From: Chenopodium formosanum
Lineage: Eukaryota > Streptophyta > Magnoliopsida > Caryophyllales > Amaranthaceae
Direction: 5' to 3'
Assembly: GCA_024500155.1 (NCBI GenBank)
Contig: CM044862.1
Coordinates: 46,448,001 to 46,512,000, forward strand
DNA: 64,000 nucleotides
Part shown: positions 35,573 to 46,251 of the stretch, in pieces
Layout of the letters: the number at the start of each line of letters is the position of its first letter
Numbering within the stretch: the first letter of the stretch is position 1
Position numbers and translations under genes: made by a program
The notes under the pieces: generated by a model
What the model saw: only the letters and a program-made list of their open reading frames with translations
Databases searched by the model: none
What the model was told of the DNA's origin: nothing

Positions 35573-35673
35573 CCGTGCGCAACTCAGTGGGTCACGCTGG
35601 CCAGGCGAGCGCATCGTTTTGAGTTGCGCAAGTACGTCACGCGCAACAGATTCAGTTGTGCACGGTATTTATG
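35573..35673 (+). promoter_or_regulatory. GTTGCGCGC module and TATA-like box before the antisense PMD gene of B
   Basis: GTGCGCAACTCAGTGGGTCA, GAGTTGCGCAAG, ACGCGCAACAGATTCAGTTGTGC and similar hairpin-like units fill 35573-35664. TATTTATG follows at 35666-35673. The downstream sequence (pyrimidine-rich TCTTTCTCTCTCC near 35727) looks like a plant leader. The order repeat module, TATA box, gene repeats before the DUF7745-like gene and in the LTR of B. Promoter function is inferred. Confidence 0.5.
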
Positions 35674-38600
35674 TCAGTAAAGTGAAATCGCTAAAAAGTG
35701 AAATCGCTGAGAGTGATTTTCACTTCACTCTTTCTCTCTCCTTCCTTCGCCATTTTCGCCCCTTTTTCTCTCTAGGAAGCTCGGATTTTTGCGATTTTAG
35801 AAGCTAAAGGAAGCAAATTTCGTCCTTACTTCATATTTTTCGTAATACAATGTAAGGTTTTTGCTAGAATTTTTACTTTTCCGGCTGAATTTGAACGAAT
35901 TTCAAATCGTTAAACCCCAAATTTCGAATTTGGGGCTTTTCGATTCAGTCCATTATTCTTGAAATTTTTTGTTCTATGTTATCATGCTATGTTTAAAAAG
36001 TGTTTGCAACAAATTTCAGGAAAAATGGTTAAGTATTGAACCTTGTTTGAGCATTTCTTTGTTCAAGTTCGTGTTGGGGTTTGGTGAGTCCGACTCACCG
36101 CGGAAACAAACCCAAAAACAAGACCGCACTCGCAATAAATAAAACCATAAACATAATTATATTAATCATAAGATTAAGATAAGCTAATTACCTTTGACGC
36201 GTGCTTCGCTCCAATATGAGCTCTTACTTGAAAGCTTCAAGTCCCGCTTACACGGAGACCTCCAACGAAGTCCACCCGCACCAACAAAACCGACTAGGTC
36301 CAATGTCTTGGGGTTAGCAAGACCCGGCCAATAAAACCCGAGTAATTATATTGAGTTCAAAGGTTTTCACTAATTGTGATGCCTTTTCTAACTCTTACTC
36401 AAGCATCATTCCCGATGCCCATACTTGGGTATTTATAGGAAATGATGGGAGTATCATTTACTCTCCCATCAATGTGGGATAGTATGATTTTTACATTTTA
36501 TTTTAAAGCTAAAATAAAATTAATAATCAAGCTAGTAATAAATCAACAAGTGGCAAGCTCATGTGAGTGGTTAGGTGAGGACCACTTGGAGAAGGGGGGG
36601 ACCAAACTTGCTCCCCACTCCCTCTCCCATAACCGGCCACCTCACTCCACACACACTCAAGGACTACTAGCCACATGGCACCCACCCTTGGGCACCAAGG
36701 CAGCCAAGGTGGGCTGCCATGTGCTGCTATCCGTGGGAGCAGCGCCCAGCAAGCCCAGCATGCCCAGCACACGCATGCGGGCTGCCAGGTGCTGCTGGCC
36801 AGCAAGCCTAGCATGCTTATACGGGCTGCTGCTGGCCTTGTGCCTTGGCCAGCGCTGCTAGGTAGCAAGCAATGGCCTAGCCATGCTGTTGCTAGCTGTG
36901 GCGAGCTGGCGCGCCTAGCGTGCTAGCTGTTGTAGCTTGTTACGGCATGGATTGCTAGCCATTGCGCGCACAAGGCTGCGCCAAGCATGCTAGCACGCAC
37001 TAGGCAGCGCCTAGCCTTGCGATGCCAGCATGGGTGCGCTAGCACGCACCAGCCAGCCTAGGCTCGGCTTGGTGCGCATGCTAGCCACCGTGCTAGGCCA
37101 TACGCCTTTAGCACTCGGTTTGCTTGGGCATTCCGATGCTAGAGGTATTTTGGTCTTTTGTTGATTTATTACTATTTCTCGTCTCGTCTTTCACTATTTT
37201 TCGACTCGACTTCCGACGCTCGGTTTTGACGCTCTAAGCTCGAATTTCCGACGTCTAAATAAATATTACTCGGTCGACTCATTAATTCCTTCCGAATTAA
37301 ATCGTCATTTTGGTTTGTTAAATGCTTGGGTGTGACCCGAAGGGTTCAGTCAAGATTAAGCTGTAATATTAATTATTCATTAATATTACTGATCGGAAGC
37401 GGCCTCCACCCAGGCATTCGCGTCACAGCCGATCAACGTTACCAGGAGGATGTGGTTTGGGAGGCTCCTCCCAACTGAGATCCTAGGGTCCTTAAGATGG
37501 ACCCATACCATCATATTACGATCAGAGGGTGGCGTGGCATCGTGAGTTTTCGCGCCTTTTATTCTTTCATTTTTCTTTTGTTTCTTCTCCTTTTTAAACC
37601 ATTACCGTTTTTTTATTTTAATTCTTTTATTTTCCTTAAAGTGAGCCTAGCATGCGTTTATACGGCTCTGGTGACCTGCGATCCGGTTTTGAGAGTTTGC
37701 TGGAGGTGGCAAAGGAGATCTTAGCACTTTTAGGGATTAACTCCAAGCTGGCGGCTCTTCGGGATTTATCGAGTCAGCCTGCATCGTCAGCTTTCCTCTG
37801 TAGATTGCTAGAGTTTTAATGGGATTCCACCAACATTTTCCACTTTCTATGGGGAGAGATGACGATTACCCTTTCGAGAAGCGAGCCCGTAGTCACAGAG
37901 TTTGTTAAGGAGTAAGACAAGAGACTGCGCGACCTTGTGGGGGACCGTCTTGCGTCGGCCCTTCACGTGTACGCAATCTTGTCCGTACTCAGTTCTTAGC
38001 AATGAGTTGTCGGCTGACGAGCTTGATCGGAAGTTTACACTTGAGCAGCTAGCTCGGATATATATTCCTCACGTTCTTTCCGTCACCATTTTGAGTGATC
38101 GAGGAGTGCCACTTATTTGTCTCAGCGATTTGGGGCAAGTAGGTGACCTGAGATGGGTGGAGGTGTCGTGTGCCCGTATGCTTACAGCTATGGGCAAGGC
38201 AACCCAAGTGATGGATTCCGCAGCAGCTACTGAGGTGCCTCGGCTCTCGCTTACGTGGCATGGTCGTATCCTTGAGGTACGTGTTTTAAGCTTCTTTCGG
38301 TTATTACTTTTGCTTTTGTCCTTTAGGCTTATCTTTTCTCGGTTAAAGGCTTGGGGAACTCGTACCTGCCTTTCTAAGCCCCAAGGGTGCTTGGGCCTGC
38401 TCGTTTCCTATCGGCCATCGATTGGTCGCGATTAAGAAGAGACGCGCCACTTATGCCGGCGACTTTCGCCAGATGATCCTTTCGGCGACTCGTGTGTTGG
38501 TGAGTATTCCAACTACATGTGCATTTTTTTTTATTTTTTTTATTTTCTGACGATTTTTCATGTGGTTGTGTTTTACAGATCGATCTTCGTCCTTGAAGTT

Positions 38601-39450
38601 TGATTGTCGAAGTCACTGAGGCTATCCGGTCTGGCATGTTTCGTTGCCGTTTCCGGGCCCTCTATCCGGGACTCCCGGTGCTCCAGAGGACAGACGCTTG
38701 GTTTTTAAGCGAGCATATTCTCTGGCAGTTTTTGTCCGAGGTGCCTTTGTTTCCTGCAAATCCTCTAACCCGGATACTACGTCCGGACTTGCTGTCTACC
38801 AAGGATCAAGCTCAAGCGATCCTTGGTTATCCAGCGGAGCAGCTGGTGCTACCAGAGGTTTCTTATCTGGCTTTTATACTATCCAGGCTGATTCCTTTTC
38901 TTGATTTTTTTCCAGTTAGTACTCTAACTTTCTCTTTTCCTTGTTTCCATTTATTTTTCGGAAATTTGACCCTTTTATCGTTTTTTGTCATATATATTTT
39001 AGCGGGTGGAGGTAAGTGGTTGGGTGCCTCCTACAGCGGAGATCACGTATACCGATGTTGTCGGATCGGTAATTCGTGAGACCCTTCTAGCAGCGGGGGA
39101 TGACGAGGGGATACTGTTTGTACCTGAGACGGCTGATTCGGTATGTCTTTTGTGTATATGTATTTATACATTTCTATTTATTTTTTGTTTCATATACTTT
39201 TGTTCACTAACTGTCCTTGTATTCTTGGAACAGGTTCCGCGAGAAACCGTGAACGATATGGTGAGGACTTTACGTGCTTTCCGAGCTTCTTATCGGAGAG
39301 CCCTCGTGATGTTATCATGCCGTGATCATTGGATGATTGCGGTAAGTATTTCTTTTCTTTTCAACGAAGTTATTACATTTCATGTATTAATCTTCGTTTT
39401 TTATTTTGCAGGATGCGCAGCAACCGTCTTGTAGTAGCCGAGCACCCTGA
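35674..39450 (+). pseudogene. Antisense PMD gene of element B, seven exons visible, interrupted by an LTR
   Basis: Homologous to the PMD gene at 1-1435. Visible exons: ...37541 (ITIRGWRGI, GTGAGT donor), about 37641-38276 (WDSTNIFHFLWGEMTITL, then LEQLARIYIPHVLSVTI and DLGQVGDLRW), about 38322-38499, 38579-38857 (FRALYPGLPVLQRTDAWFLS), 39003-39140, 39234-39341 and 39412-39450 (TGA). The last introns have clear GT..AG borders and lie between whole codons; exons 39003-39341 are fully open. Stops damage earlier exons (in LLEF*WDS, VKE*DKR, DLRP*S). Introns can persist because the gene is antisense to the element's genomic RNA. A family F LTR splits exon 1 or its upstream intron. Confidence 0.75.
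36072..37435 (-). mobile_element. LTR of family F, solo, inside the PMD passenger gene
   Basis: It runs from TGTTGGGGTTTGGTGAGTCC to CGTCACAGCCGATCA, about 1.36 kb, inverted relative to 14989-16184. It includes the GCTAGC/GCATGC-rich core (36650-37110) and a - strand TATA box (complement of GGGTATTTATAGG at about 36428-36440). No primer site or internal sequence follows on either side, so it is a solo LTR. I could not find a clean 5-bp target duplication (GTTCG versus ACGTT). Confidence 0.7.
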
Positions 39451-39909
39451 TTCCTTTTATACACATATTGTTATTTATATTAGGAAACAGAAGTTTATAT
39501 TTTTTTTTTCATTATTGTACATATTACACAGTTGTATATATGTCATTATTATATTTTTTGTTTCCATGTGTACATTATTATTGCAAAAAAAAATTCGAGG
39601 GAGGGAAAGGGTTCTCGACTTACCCCCCTCGAAAAAATAACCAAAACTCGAAAAAAAGGGAAGGCGAAAAGAAAACAAAAAAGAAGAAAAAAGAGAAAAT
39701 AAGAAAATAATAAAAAAAAGAAAATAATAAAGTAGGAAAAAAAATATATATATGAAAGTAGGAAAATGATAAAAAGAAAATAAAAAAAGAAAATAAGAAA
39801 GTAGGCAAGAAAAGGGACAAAAAGGGTTAAAAGGGAAGCGTATGATTCGTCATTATGTGAGCCAAAATACGGAAATAAATCAAATTCACATGCCGCGTCA
39901 GGGAAGACG
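39451..39909. repeat. Purine-rich low-complexity tract after the PMD gene
   Basis: 39590-39835 is dominated by AAAGAAAATAAGAAA and AAAAAGGG words. Open frames here, in both orientations, are compositional. It includes the 3' flank of the PMD gene; no terminator or other element is recognised. Confidence 0.6.
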
Positions 39910-40055
39910 AGCGCAACTGCGTGAGTTGCGCGCAGTTGTCACGCGCATGTGAATTAGTTGCGCGCGGATGTCGCACACAACTCATGAGTTGCCTGCGCCA
40001 CCTGTTGTTGAACTTTCCTTTAAGCCGAATTTGCCCCTCCTGGGTCTATTTAAAC
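39910..40055 (+). promoter_or_regulatory. GTTGCGCGC module and TATA box before the DUF7745-like gene
   Basis: Three to four hairpin-like units lie at 39910-40001, for example GCGCAACTGCGTGAGTTGCG and GTCGCACACAACTCATGAGT. A TATA box CTATTTAAAC follows at 40046-40055, about 115 bases before the likely start codon, with a pyrimidine-rich leader (TCTCATTCTCTCTTC) in between. This layout matches a plant promoter. Confidence 0.55.
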
Positions 40056-40168
40056 GTGGTTTCGTATAGGCTTTTGATCATCTCACATTCATTTGCTTAG
40101 TAATATAAGAAAATAAAAAGAATTAATATCTCTAAATTCTCATTCTCTCTTCTTTTTTTTTTTGAACA

Positions 40169-41841
40169 ATGTTGAAGACCTTTGAACAACGTTTGAAGCA
40201 ATGGGTCACTTCCCTTTCAACCGAGGACAAACTAGCTTCCAAAATTACCACCTAGACCCTCTATTGAATTATATGCAACTAGTGGTTAACTTTGATTTTC
40301 TTCATGCCACAGTCAACCATTAGGACTCTAACCACCATCTTTTCTTGTTTAAAGGGGATGAAATTATCCCCTTACCCGATGAGTTTGAGGCCTTGCTAGG
40401 TTTCCCTACAAATACTCTCCCTATGACTTATTCGCCTACCTTGTCGGATCCCAAACCTATATTCCAAAGTTATTTTGGCTTTTCCGACAATGATTTGACC
40501 AATATTGGATCTGAAGAAGGTGTGAACTTGATTCAATTTATTGAACATTTTGTCGCCCCTCGTGACAACATGACTAAACAACGCTTTAAAATTCGTGTTT
40601 TATGCTATTGTCTTGTTGTTAATTGTTTACTTAGGACAGGAAAAGAATACGGAGATTATTCCATGGTGTCAATTATAAAGAAAATAGAGATATATCATTC
40701 ACCCGCTCCTTTGGCTTTAACTGAAACTGTTCTATGTTTGAATCGCGTTAGAGGAGACCCTAACGAAAACGGTTTCATGGGAAGTCCACTCCTGTTATAC
40801 GTACGTGTTTTTTCGACGTTTATCAGCGCAAGTTACCAAGTTGCGCGGGCATGATAAGCCCAATCTTCTTCGCTGCGCGTGGATGGCGCACGCAACTGGT
40901 TTTGTTGCGCGCACCACCTGGTTGTGTAAAAAATTGCAAACTTTTTTTTTTCTTTTTTTTTTTTGTAGATTTGGCTCATGGAGCGTTTGCGAATTGTTGG
41001 TCAGCCACAAAACCTTGAGGCTAATGGAGTAAGGACATTCCCTGGACGTCGAATCCTTTATAAGCATAAGAATGAAGAGGAATGGACGTCGTTTTTCTGT
41101 CATGGGGTTCCTAACATACGATTTGTGATTCCTTGGTGGAACATAAATAGTATGATTGGGAATAGTCTCAATTGCCCTTACATTAGGCTTTTAGGCCTAT
41201 CTAGTACTACTTATATTTTTCCTTGCAGGGTAATGAGACAATAAGGGATGAAACAAATTATTCCCCCGCAAGATTGTGATGCCCCTAAAGATGTGACTTT
41301 TAAATCCGAGCAAATTTTTCGTTGGATGGAGTATTGGTCAAGTCTTCCTAGATGGGTAGTACAAAATCCTACTGCGAGTATTGCATTATCTTCCTTTTAC
41401 AAAGCTTAGATGAATGCAGCAGATAAGGGCGAATTAAACAAGGATCGATCTCAACTTCAAATCGCCAGTGCTCGTAATCCACCTAAGCTTTTGATGCATT
41501 CAACCACTACTACTCCTCCTAGTGGCCAAAACAAAGGGGTGAAATGAAAATTAGACTTATCATCCCCTAAGGCTCGTTCGAAGGAAACAAAAAGGAAAGC
41601 TCCCTCCAAACCTGCGCAACAAGGTGTGAAAATCAAAGAACCTTCACCAAATACTCGCAAGAAAGCTCCAATAGTCAAAGGGAAAGGAAAAGGGGTTGAA
41701 AAGGCCCCAATCCCTAAACTGAAAAACAATGTTTGGGTGTAGAAGAAAAGTGTAGGGGAGAGCTCCAAGGTTTCTGAAAATACTGCGATGGAAACTACTC
41801 CTCCATCGTTTGTGACTATTGAGGATATAGTAAAACCTTAG
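40169..41841 (+). pseudogene. Antisense DUF7745-like gene of element B, one intron
   Basis: The family is found in plant genomes, largely with transposons, and has no known function. Start MLKTFEQRLKQWVTSLSTED at 40169, frame break near 40255, then the long open stretch 40345-40800 (IIPLPDEFEALLGFPTNTLP). An intron 40801-40968 (GTACGT...TTTGTAG) is followed by IWLMERLRIVGQPQNLEANG, PWWNINSMIG and a basic Lys/Pro/Ser-rich tail (KGKGKGVEKAPIPK) ending at TAG 41841. Stops after CRVMRQ, SFYKA, NKGVK and NNVWV break the second exon. It lies between pol of B and the PMD gene, antisense to pol. Family assignment is by recognised motifs only. Confidence 0.65.
40825..40920 (+). repeat. GTTGCGCGC module inside the intron of the DUF7745-like gene
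   Basis: AGCGCAAGTTACCAAGTTGCGCGGG and GCGCACGCAACTGG...TTGTTGCGCGC form two hairpin-like units between donor and acceptor of the 168-bp intron. Same motif as the promoter-side modules of element B. Confidence 0.7.
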
Positions 41842-41997
41842 AGTGTTACACTGATTCGCCATTAATTTTTAAATTAAATAAAGTGTAATCACTACTATGT
41901 TTTTTTTTTGTTTACACTCTGCTAGTTCAACAATGTCTCTGTTTTAAAATTTGAATCAAATGAAATGAGCTTTATATTTTTATATTTTGATATGACC

Positions 41998-42053
41998 GAA
42001 TCATAAAGATTGCCTACATATTCGCATTACGAAATTAGGTCTTTGCGTAGTTC
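41998..42053 (+). other. Structured motif shared with element C, 3' of the DUF7745-like gene
   Basis: It contains a stem AATC-ATAAA-GATT, then GCCTACATATTCGCATTACG and, after AAATTAGGTC, GCGTAGTTC. The inner TTCG...CGAA can pair and the outer CTAC...GTAG can close around it. The motif at 46880-46937 in element C has the same order with different paired bases. It lies 160 bases past the stop codon, so possibly in the 3' untranslated part of the antisense transcript. Confidence 0.55.
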
Positions 42054-42265
42054 TAATGTTATTTTTAATTACGTATTTTTTTTTCTTTAATCTCTTAGGT
42101 AGAAATTAAATGAAAAAATAATCCAACCTTGTTTAAAAGAATTAAATCAAAGTTTAATTTTATTTTTCAAGTATATGTTCTTTTTATTAAACAACCTCTT
42201 TTGCCGCAAGCAGAAGTCGCAAATTAATTCAAACGTCAAATTTGGGTTCGCAGTTTGTCATCAGA

Positions 42266-42362
42266 TGGCGCGCGCAACAACTGTAGTTGCGCGAGCCTAT
42301 CGTACGCAACGAAACCTGTTGCGTGTGACATCTGCGCGCAACTCTTCCAATTGCGTGTGACA
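42266..42362. repeat. GTTGCGCGC module between pol and the antisense genes
   Basis: Three units of about 32 bases: GGCGCGCGCAACAACTGTAG, CGTACGCAACGAAACCTGTTG and TGCGCGCAACTCTTCCAATTG, each a GCGCAAC...GTTGCG hairpin with a 5-8 base loop. No TATA box is obvious next to this copy. Confidence 0.75.
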
Positions 42363-42421
42363 CCTGTGCTACGAATGTCTCGAGAATATTTTTTGTTAAA
42401 TTCTATATTATTACCACCCCC

Positions 42422-42545
42422 AAGTGTGAAGATTTTTTCGTGATGTTCGAAAAAAATTTGAACACTTAGAACGGTTTATTATTTCTAAATTACCCCCCCA
42501 AGTGTTATGTATTTTACTGTGTTATTCGGTAAAATGCATAGCACT
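42422..42545 (+). other. Two tandem hairpins next to C-runs
   Basis: Hairpin 1 (42422-42467) pairs AAGTGTGAAGATTTTTTCG with CGAAAAAAATTTGAACACTT; hairpin 2 (42499-42545) pairs AAGTGTTATGTATTTTAC with GTAAAATGCATAGCACTT. Each is preceded by a C-run (accacccccaa, taccccccaa) and followed by AGAA. The two mismatched positions of hairpin 2 are G-U pairs in + strand RNA but A-C mismatches in - strand RNA, favouring the antisense transcript. On the - strand the G-runs resemble polypurine tracts. Confidence 0.55.
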
Positions 42546-42608
42546 TAGAATCTTTCAATTGAATGCTAATTAAAATTGGTTGTATGAGTGAACGAGTTTA
42601 TCCGGATT

Positions 42609-42840
42609 TCACATGTAATATTTTTTAAGTCGATCAATGTTTATTAATTAGTGAATTTCATCTCCTCCGATATCCATTAATCTAACGGCTCCTCCTGATA
42701 GGATTTCATTTACGCGGTAGGGACCTATCCAATTAGGTTTGAATTTCCCTTTTGGATTGGTTGGTGGACCCCTAACCTCCTTTAGTACAAAGTCACCTTC
42801 TTTTATATTTCTGGGTTTGACTCTTTTATTGAAATGACGT
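42609..42840 (-). pseudogene. pol: Integrase C-terminal end of element B
   Basis: FNKRVKPRNIKEGDFVLKEV, then KFKPNWIGPYRV and GAVRLMDI, ending IDRLKKYYM and TGA at 42609-42611. One in-frame stop lies after DEIH. The frame continues at 51341 beyond element C, whose insertion split an Arg-His pair of codons. It is the SH3-like C-terminal region that binds target DNA in integrases. Confidence 0.85.
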
Positions 42841-44878
42841 TGTAGGCGTCGTTTGAACTGTGCCTACGTTAAAAAGCATGTTGTGAATATGCTTGGCACT
42901 CTTAGGAAATAGGAATTGACATATACGATTAGGGACAAGGAAAGTAGGGAGCCGCCAACAAGTTTTTAAGGAACTTGTAAACCGTTCACGGATCATATAA
43001 GACAATCACGAATAAAGGGACAACGAAGGCAACAACGATTGACCCGTGAAGGTTACATCCCATTCATAATCCATGAGATTACTAACTCCATATGGTTTGG
43101 AACCACGAAAGGAGGATCGGGGATGATGGTAGGAAGTAAGTCATAGACTCACATTCGCCCGTATTGGCCTCTACTCGATTCTTATAGTGAAAAATGATTC
43201 CTGCGATCTCAAAGGCATACAAACAAAGATTCAATTTGCTCCAATCTATTATTAAGCAAAATTGTTTGAACATTAATGCAACATATTATTCTAAAATATT
43301 GGTGATCACTTGATTTAATAACAAGATTAAAAAGGAACCTAAACCGGTTGTCCAAATTATCTTATTAGGCGTGATTTTCAATTACATATTCCCTTTAAAC
43401 ATGCAATATGGTAATCATAAAAATAATAGAATAAACATCAATATTGGAAGCAATTTAAACATAATATCGTTAGTCAAATTAAATATAAAATAACCTAATC
43501 ATGATGCTAGAAATATTAAAATAAAATAAGAGTAATTAAATTAATTAATTACTCACATTCAGCGCGTTCCTTTAAATTGCTACATCATGAATAAACTGTT
43601 AGTAACTTCAATAAAAATATAAAGCAAATGAAATTAAATTAAATAAATGTAGATTTGATTTGGTCCAAACCCTCATTTATTTGTACCTCTCACGCCTTGG
43701 TTTAAGTATAAAACCTCGAGTATTGTATGAACTCCTTGGAATGCTTAATTAGGGGAAGTATTTTGAGAGAATAGGGTGGCTAGTATTTAGGCTAAAGAGG
43801 GAGAAGATAATTATTTTGTGATCAAGATTGTTGATTATTGAAAAAGGGGTGATATGACTTCTATTTATAGAGAAAAAAAAAGGAAGGGTCGAAGAATTAA
43901 GATAAGATCCGAATTAAATCGGAAAAAAAACTCGATAGACAGTAGTTTTTGCGGTTTTTGTTTTTATCATATCTTTTAATTCATAAATCGGAATAAGATG
44001 AACAAGATATCGTTGGAAAGATCTTGAAGTTTACTTTCTAAACCAACTAAATCAGATTAAAATATTTTGTAGAACAAAAGATATAGCCGAAATAGTGAGA
44101 CGGTGTCAGTTTTGGATAGAGTTTGACATTTTATTCATATCTTTTTCGTTATATCTCAGAATTGATATTATAATATATAATTGGAAAGATAATTTAAAGG
44201 GCTATCCAACCATATAAAATTTGGATAAAAATAATATGACACGTAAATAATATCTGTCTATCTTTAAACGTCTTTCAATTCGGATATAAATAGGATTTTC
44301 AAAAAAAGGAGTTTTATTCAATTTCAAACTATTTAATCTTATCTTTTCAAAAAGGATAATTAAGATCTTTTAGAAACTTATAGAAGCTTCTAATTAATCA
44401 TAATTAGTTTAGGATTAGGATTAAATCATTTGGATCCTCCACATGATCATTGGGTCGTAGGTAAGGTGGGCTTAGGTTCGGTTTGGGCTTGGTTTAATAT
44501 TTTGGCCATAACTTATTCGTTATAACTCGGATTTGGGCTTATAATATATCGTTGGAAAGCTCTTTTCAAGATACATCAAACTATTTAATCATTGGACCCG
44601 TATTATGGACCAAAATAAACTGGATCAAATGTTTTTATAAAAAGAACACGAAATGAATGATTTTAAAGGACAGGAAATGAATTATTTTGGGTTTAAAGGC
44701 ACGAAAAGAGGAAAATAAGTTATGGTTTTGGTAAATGGGCTAGGAATTGGGTTGGTTTATGAAATGGAAATATGAATTTAAACACTCCAAAATTAAATAC
44801 TCAACCCGACCAATAATGGCGGTGAAAGGTTATTCATCATCGGGTTTGGTTTTGGGGAGACATTTTTAGGTGTCTACA
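42841..44878 (-). mobile_element. 3' LTR of element C
   Basis: The + strand text runs from TGTAGGCGTCG to GGTGTCTACA. A - strand TATA box CTATAAATAG lies at 43861-43870. Three diverged copies of a roughly 65-base word (...GTTGGAAAG...) are upstream of it at about 43971-44030, 44137-44204 and 44507-44572. Unlike the LTRs of B and D there is no GC-rich palindromic module. Small open frames within (for example 43082-43273) are chance and recur in the other LTR. Confidence 0.9.
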
Positions 44879-44892
44879 GAAGCCCCCACTTT
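44879..44892 (-). other. Polypurine tract of element C
   Basis: On the - strand it reads AAGTGGGGGCT immediately before the LTR start, identical to the tract of element D. Confidence 0.8.
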
Positions 44893-45079
44893 GACTGAGT
44901 TTGTAGAAACGTCAGTTTCGAAAACGATAGTCAAAGTAGTTGATAGGGACGCAGAATGATTTAAGAAGTTCTGCGATCCTAAATCATTCTATATACGCCG
45001 ATACCTGCAAAAAAAACTGTTAGTTCTACAGATAAAAGAGTAAAGGGATAGAATGCGTATCTGACACCAGTGTATCGGT

Positions 45080-45450
45080 GACAAATAAGTTTGGTAGCTT
45101 CCTATGCTTGAAGGAATCCACAGGATGACGTATGTTGAAATGCTTTCCATGCTTGAGGAAAGCCGACAGATGAGTTTGGTAGCTTTCTAAGCCTGAAGAA
45201 ACCTACCAGATGACACTTTCCATGCTTGAGGAAAGTCGACGTATGAATTTGGTGTCATTCTATGCTTGAAGAATTCCACCGATAATGCCTTCCATGCTTG
45301 AGGAAAGCCAACTACTTGGCGGTTTTCTATACTTGAAGAAAAATCCACCGATAACGCTTTCCATTCTTGAAGAAAGCCAACTTAGCGGTTTTCTATGCTT
45401 AAAGAAATCCACCAAATAATACTTTCCATGCTTGAGGAAAGTCAACAGTT
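45080..45450 (-). repeat. Tandem repeats of about 60-66 bp near the 3' end of element C
   Basis: Units built from TCCATGCTTGAGGAAAG and TTTCTATACTTGAAGAAA follow each other with variable spacing. They are the same repeat as at 2936-3430 in D, in the opposite orientation, and sit at the same distance from the polypurine tract. Confidence 0.8.
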
Positions 45451-45502
45451 GATGAGATTGCAAATCTCTATGTATCTAGAACCTTGCGTCATGAAGTGAT
45501 GG

Positions 45503-45828
45503 TGGTTCGATTGTCCCCGAACGTGGGCTGTAGATGGTCCGCTTGTCCCCGGACGTGGGCTGTAGATGGTCCGCTTGTTCCCGGACGTAGGATGTAGTTG
45601 GTTCGCTTGTCCCCGAACGTGGGCTGTAAATGGTTCACTTGTCCCCGAACGTGGGCTATAGATGGTCCTTTTATACCCGGACGTGGGCTGTAGATGGTCC
45701 GCTTGTCCCCGGACATGGGCTGTAGATGGTCCGCTTATCCCCGGATGTGGGCTGTAGATGGTCCGCTTGTCCCCGGACGTGGGTTGTAGTTGTTTCTCTT
45801 GTCCCCGAACGTGGGATGTAGATGAGAC
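45503..45828 (-). repeat. 32-bp minisatellite, about ten units, in element C
   Basis: The unit contains GATGGTCCGCTTGTCCCCGG and acgtgggctgta; ACGTGGGC starts at 45521, 45553 and onward at 32-bp steps. Because 32 is not a multiple of three, three units make a 32-residue protein repeat (HVRGQ...), which keeps a 248-codon - strand frame open at 45442-46188. That frame is judged a repeat artefact. Element D keeps about one unit near 2879. Confidence 0.9.
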
Positions 45829-46251
45829 CTGCAAAAATAAATTTGCCAATGGACTCGTATATATTGTGATTGACTTGACCACTAACTTGACCAAGTTTGA
45901 CTTGATGTGACATGACATGTGTATGACTTGTGAGTATGTGTGTGTGTATGTGTATATGTGTGTGTGCAGACACAAGAAAATTAAAAGAAGATGCAAAAGC
46001 AAAAATTTTCCGTCAATTTTTGTCATGAGACGAGTGGAAGGTACTGACTTTCTCCCGAAAAAGAAAGACGTGAAAAATGAAATTTTGTTTTCGAACTTCC
46101 CTCGATAAAAATTTTGAAAAAGTTTTTGAACTTCCCCAAAAGAAAATAATGAAAAAGGGAGGAAGTTTTGAACTTCCTCCTTAAGCAAGACGAAATGAAT
46201 CGTATGGATTAAATTGCTTGTCTTGAAAATAATGTATGCATGATGAATGTT

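Noticed and set aside
36067..37440. A clean target duplication for the family F LTR
   Set aside because: Flanking bases (GTTCG and ACGTT) do not match, so no duplication is claimed; the ends may have been altered or set a few bases wrong.
40795..41103. A 102-codon - strand frame opposite the DUF7745-like gene
   Set aside because: It runs through the intron and across splice borders of the + strand gene and shows no domain.
45442..46188. A 248-codon open frame with repeated HVRGQ...TSGDKRT blocks
   Set aside because: It lies over the 32-bp minisatellite; three repeat units give a 96-base in-frame period, so openness is a by-product. There is no conserved domain and the upstream part is low-complexity.
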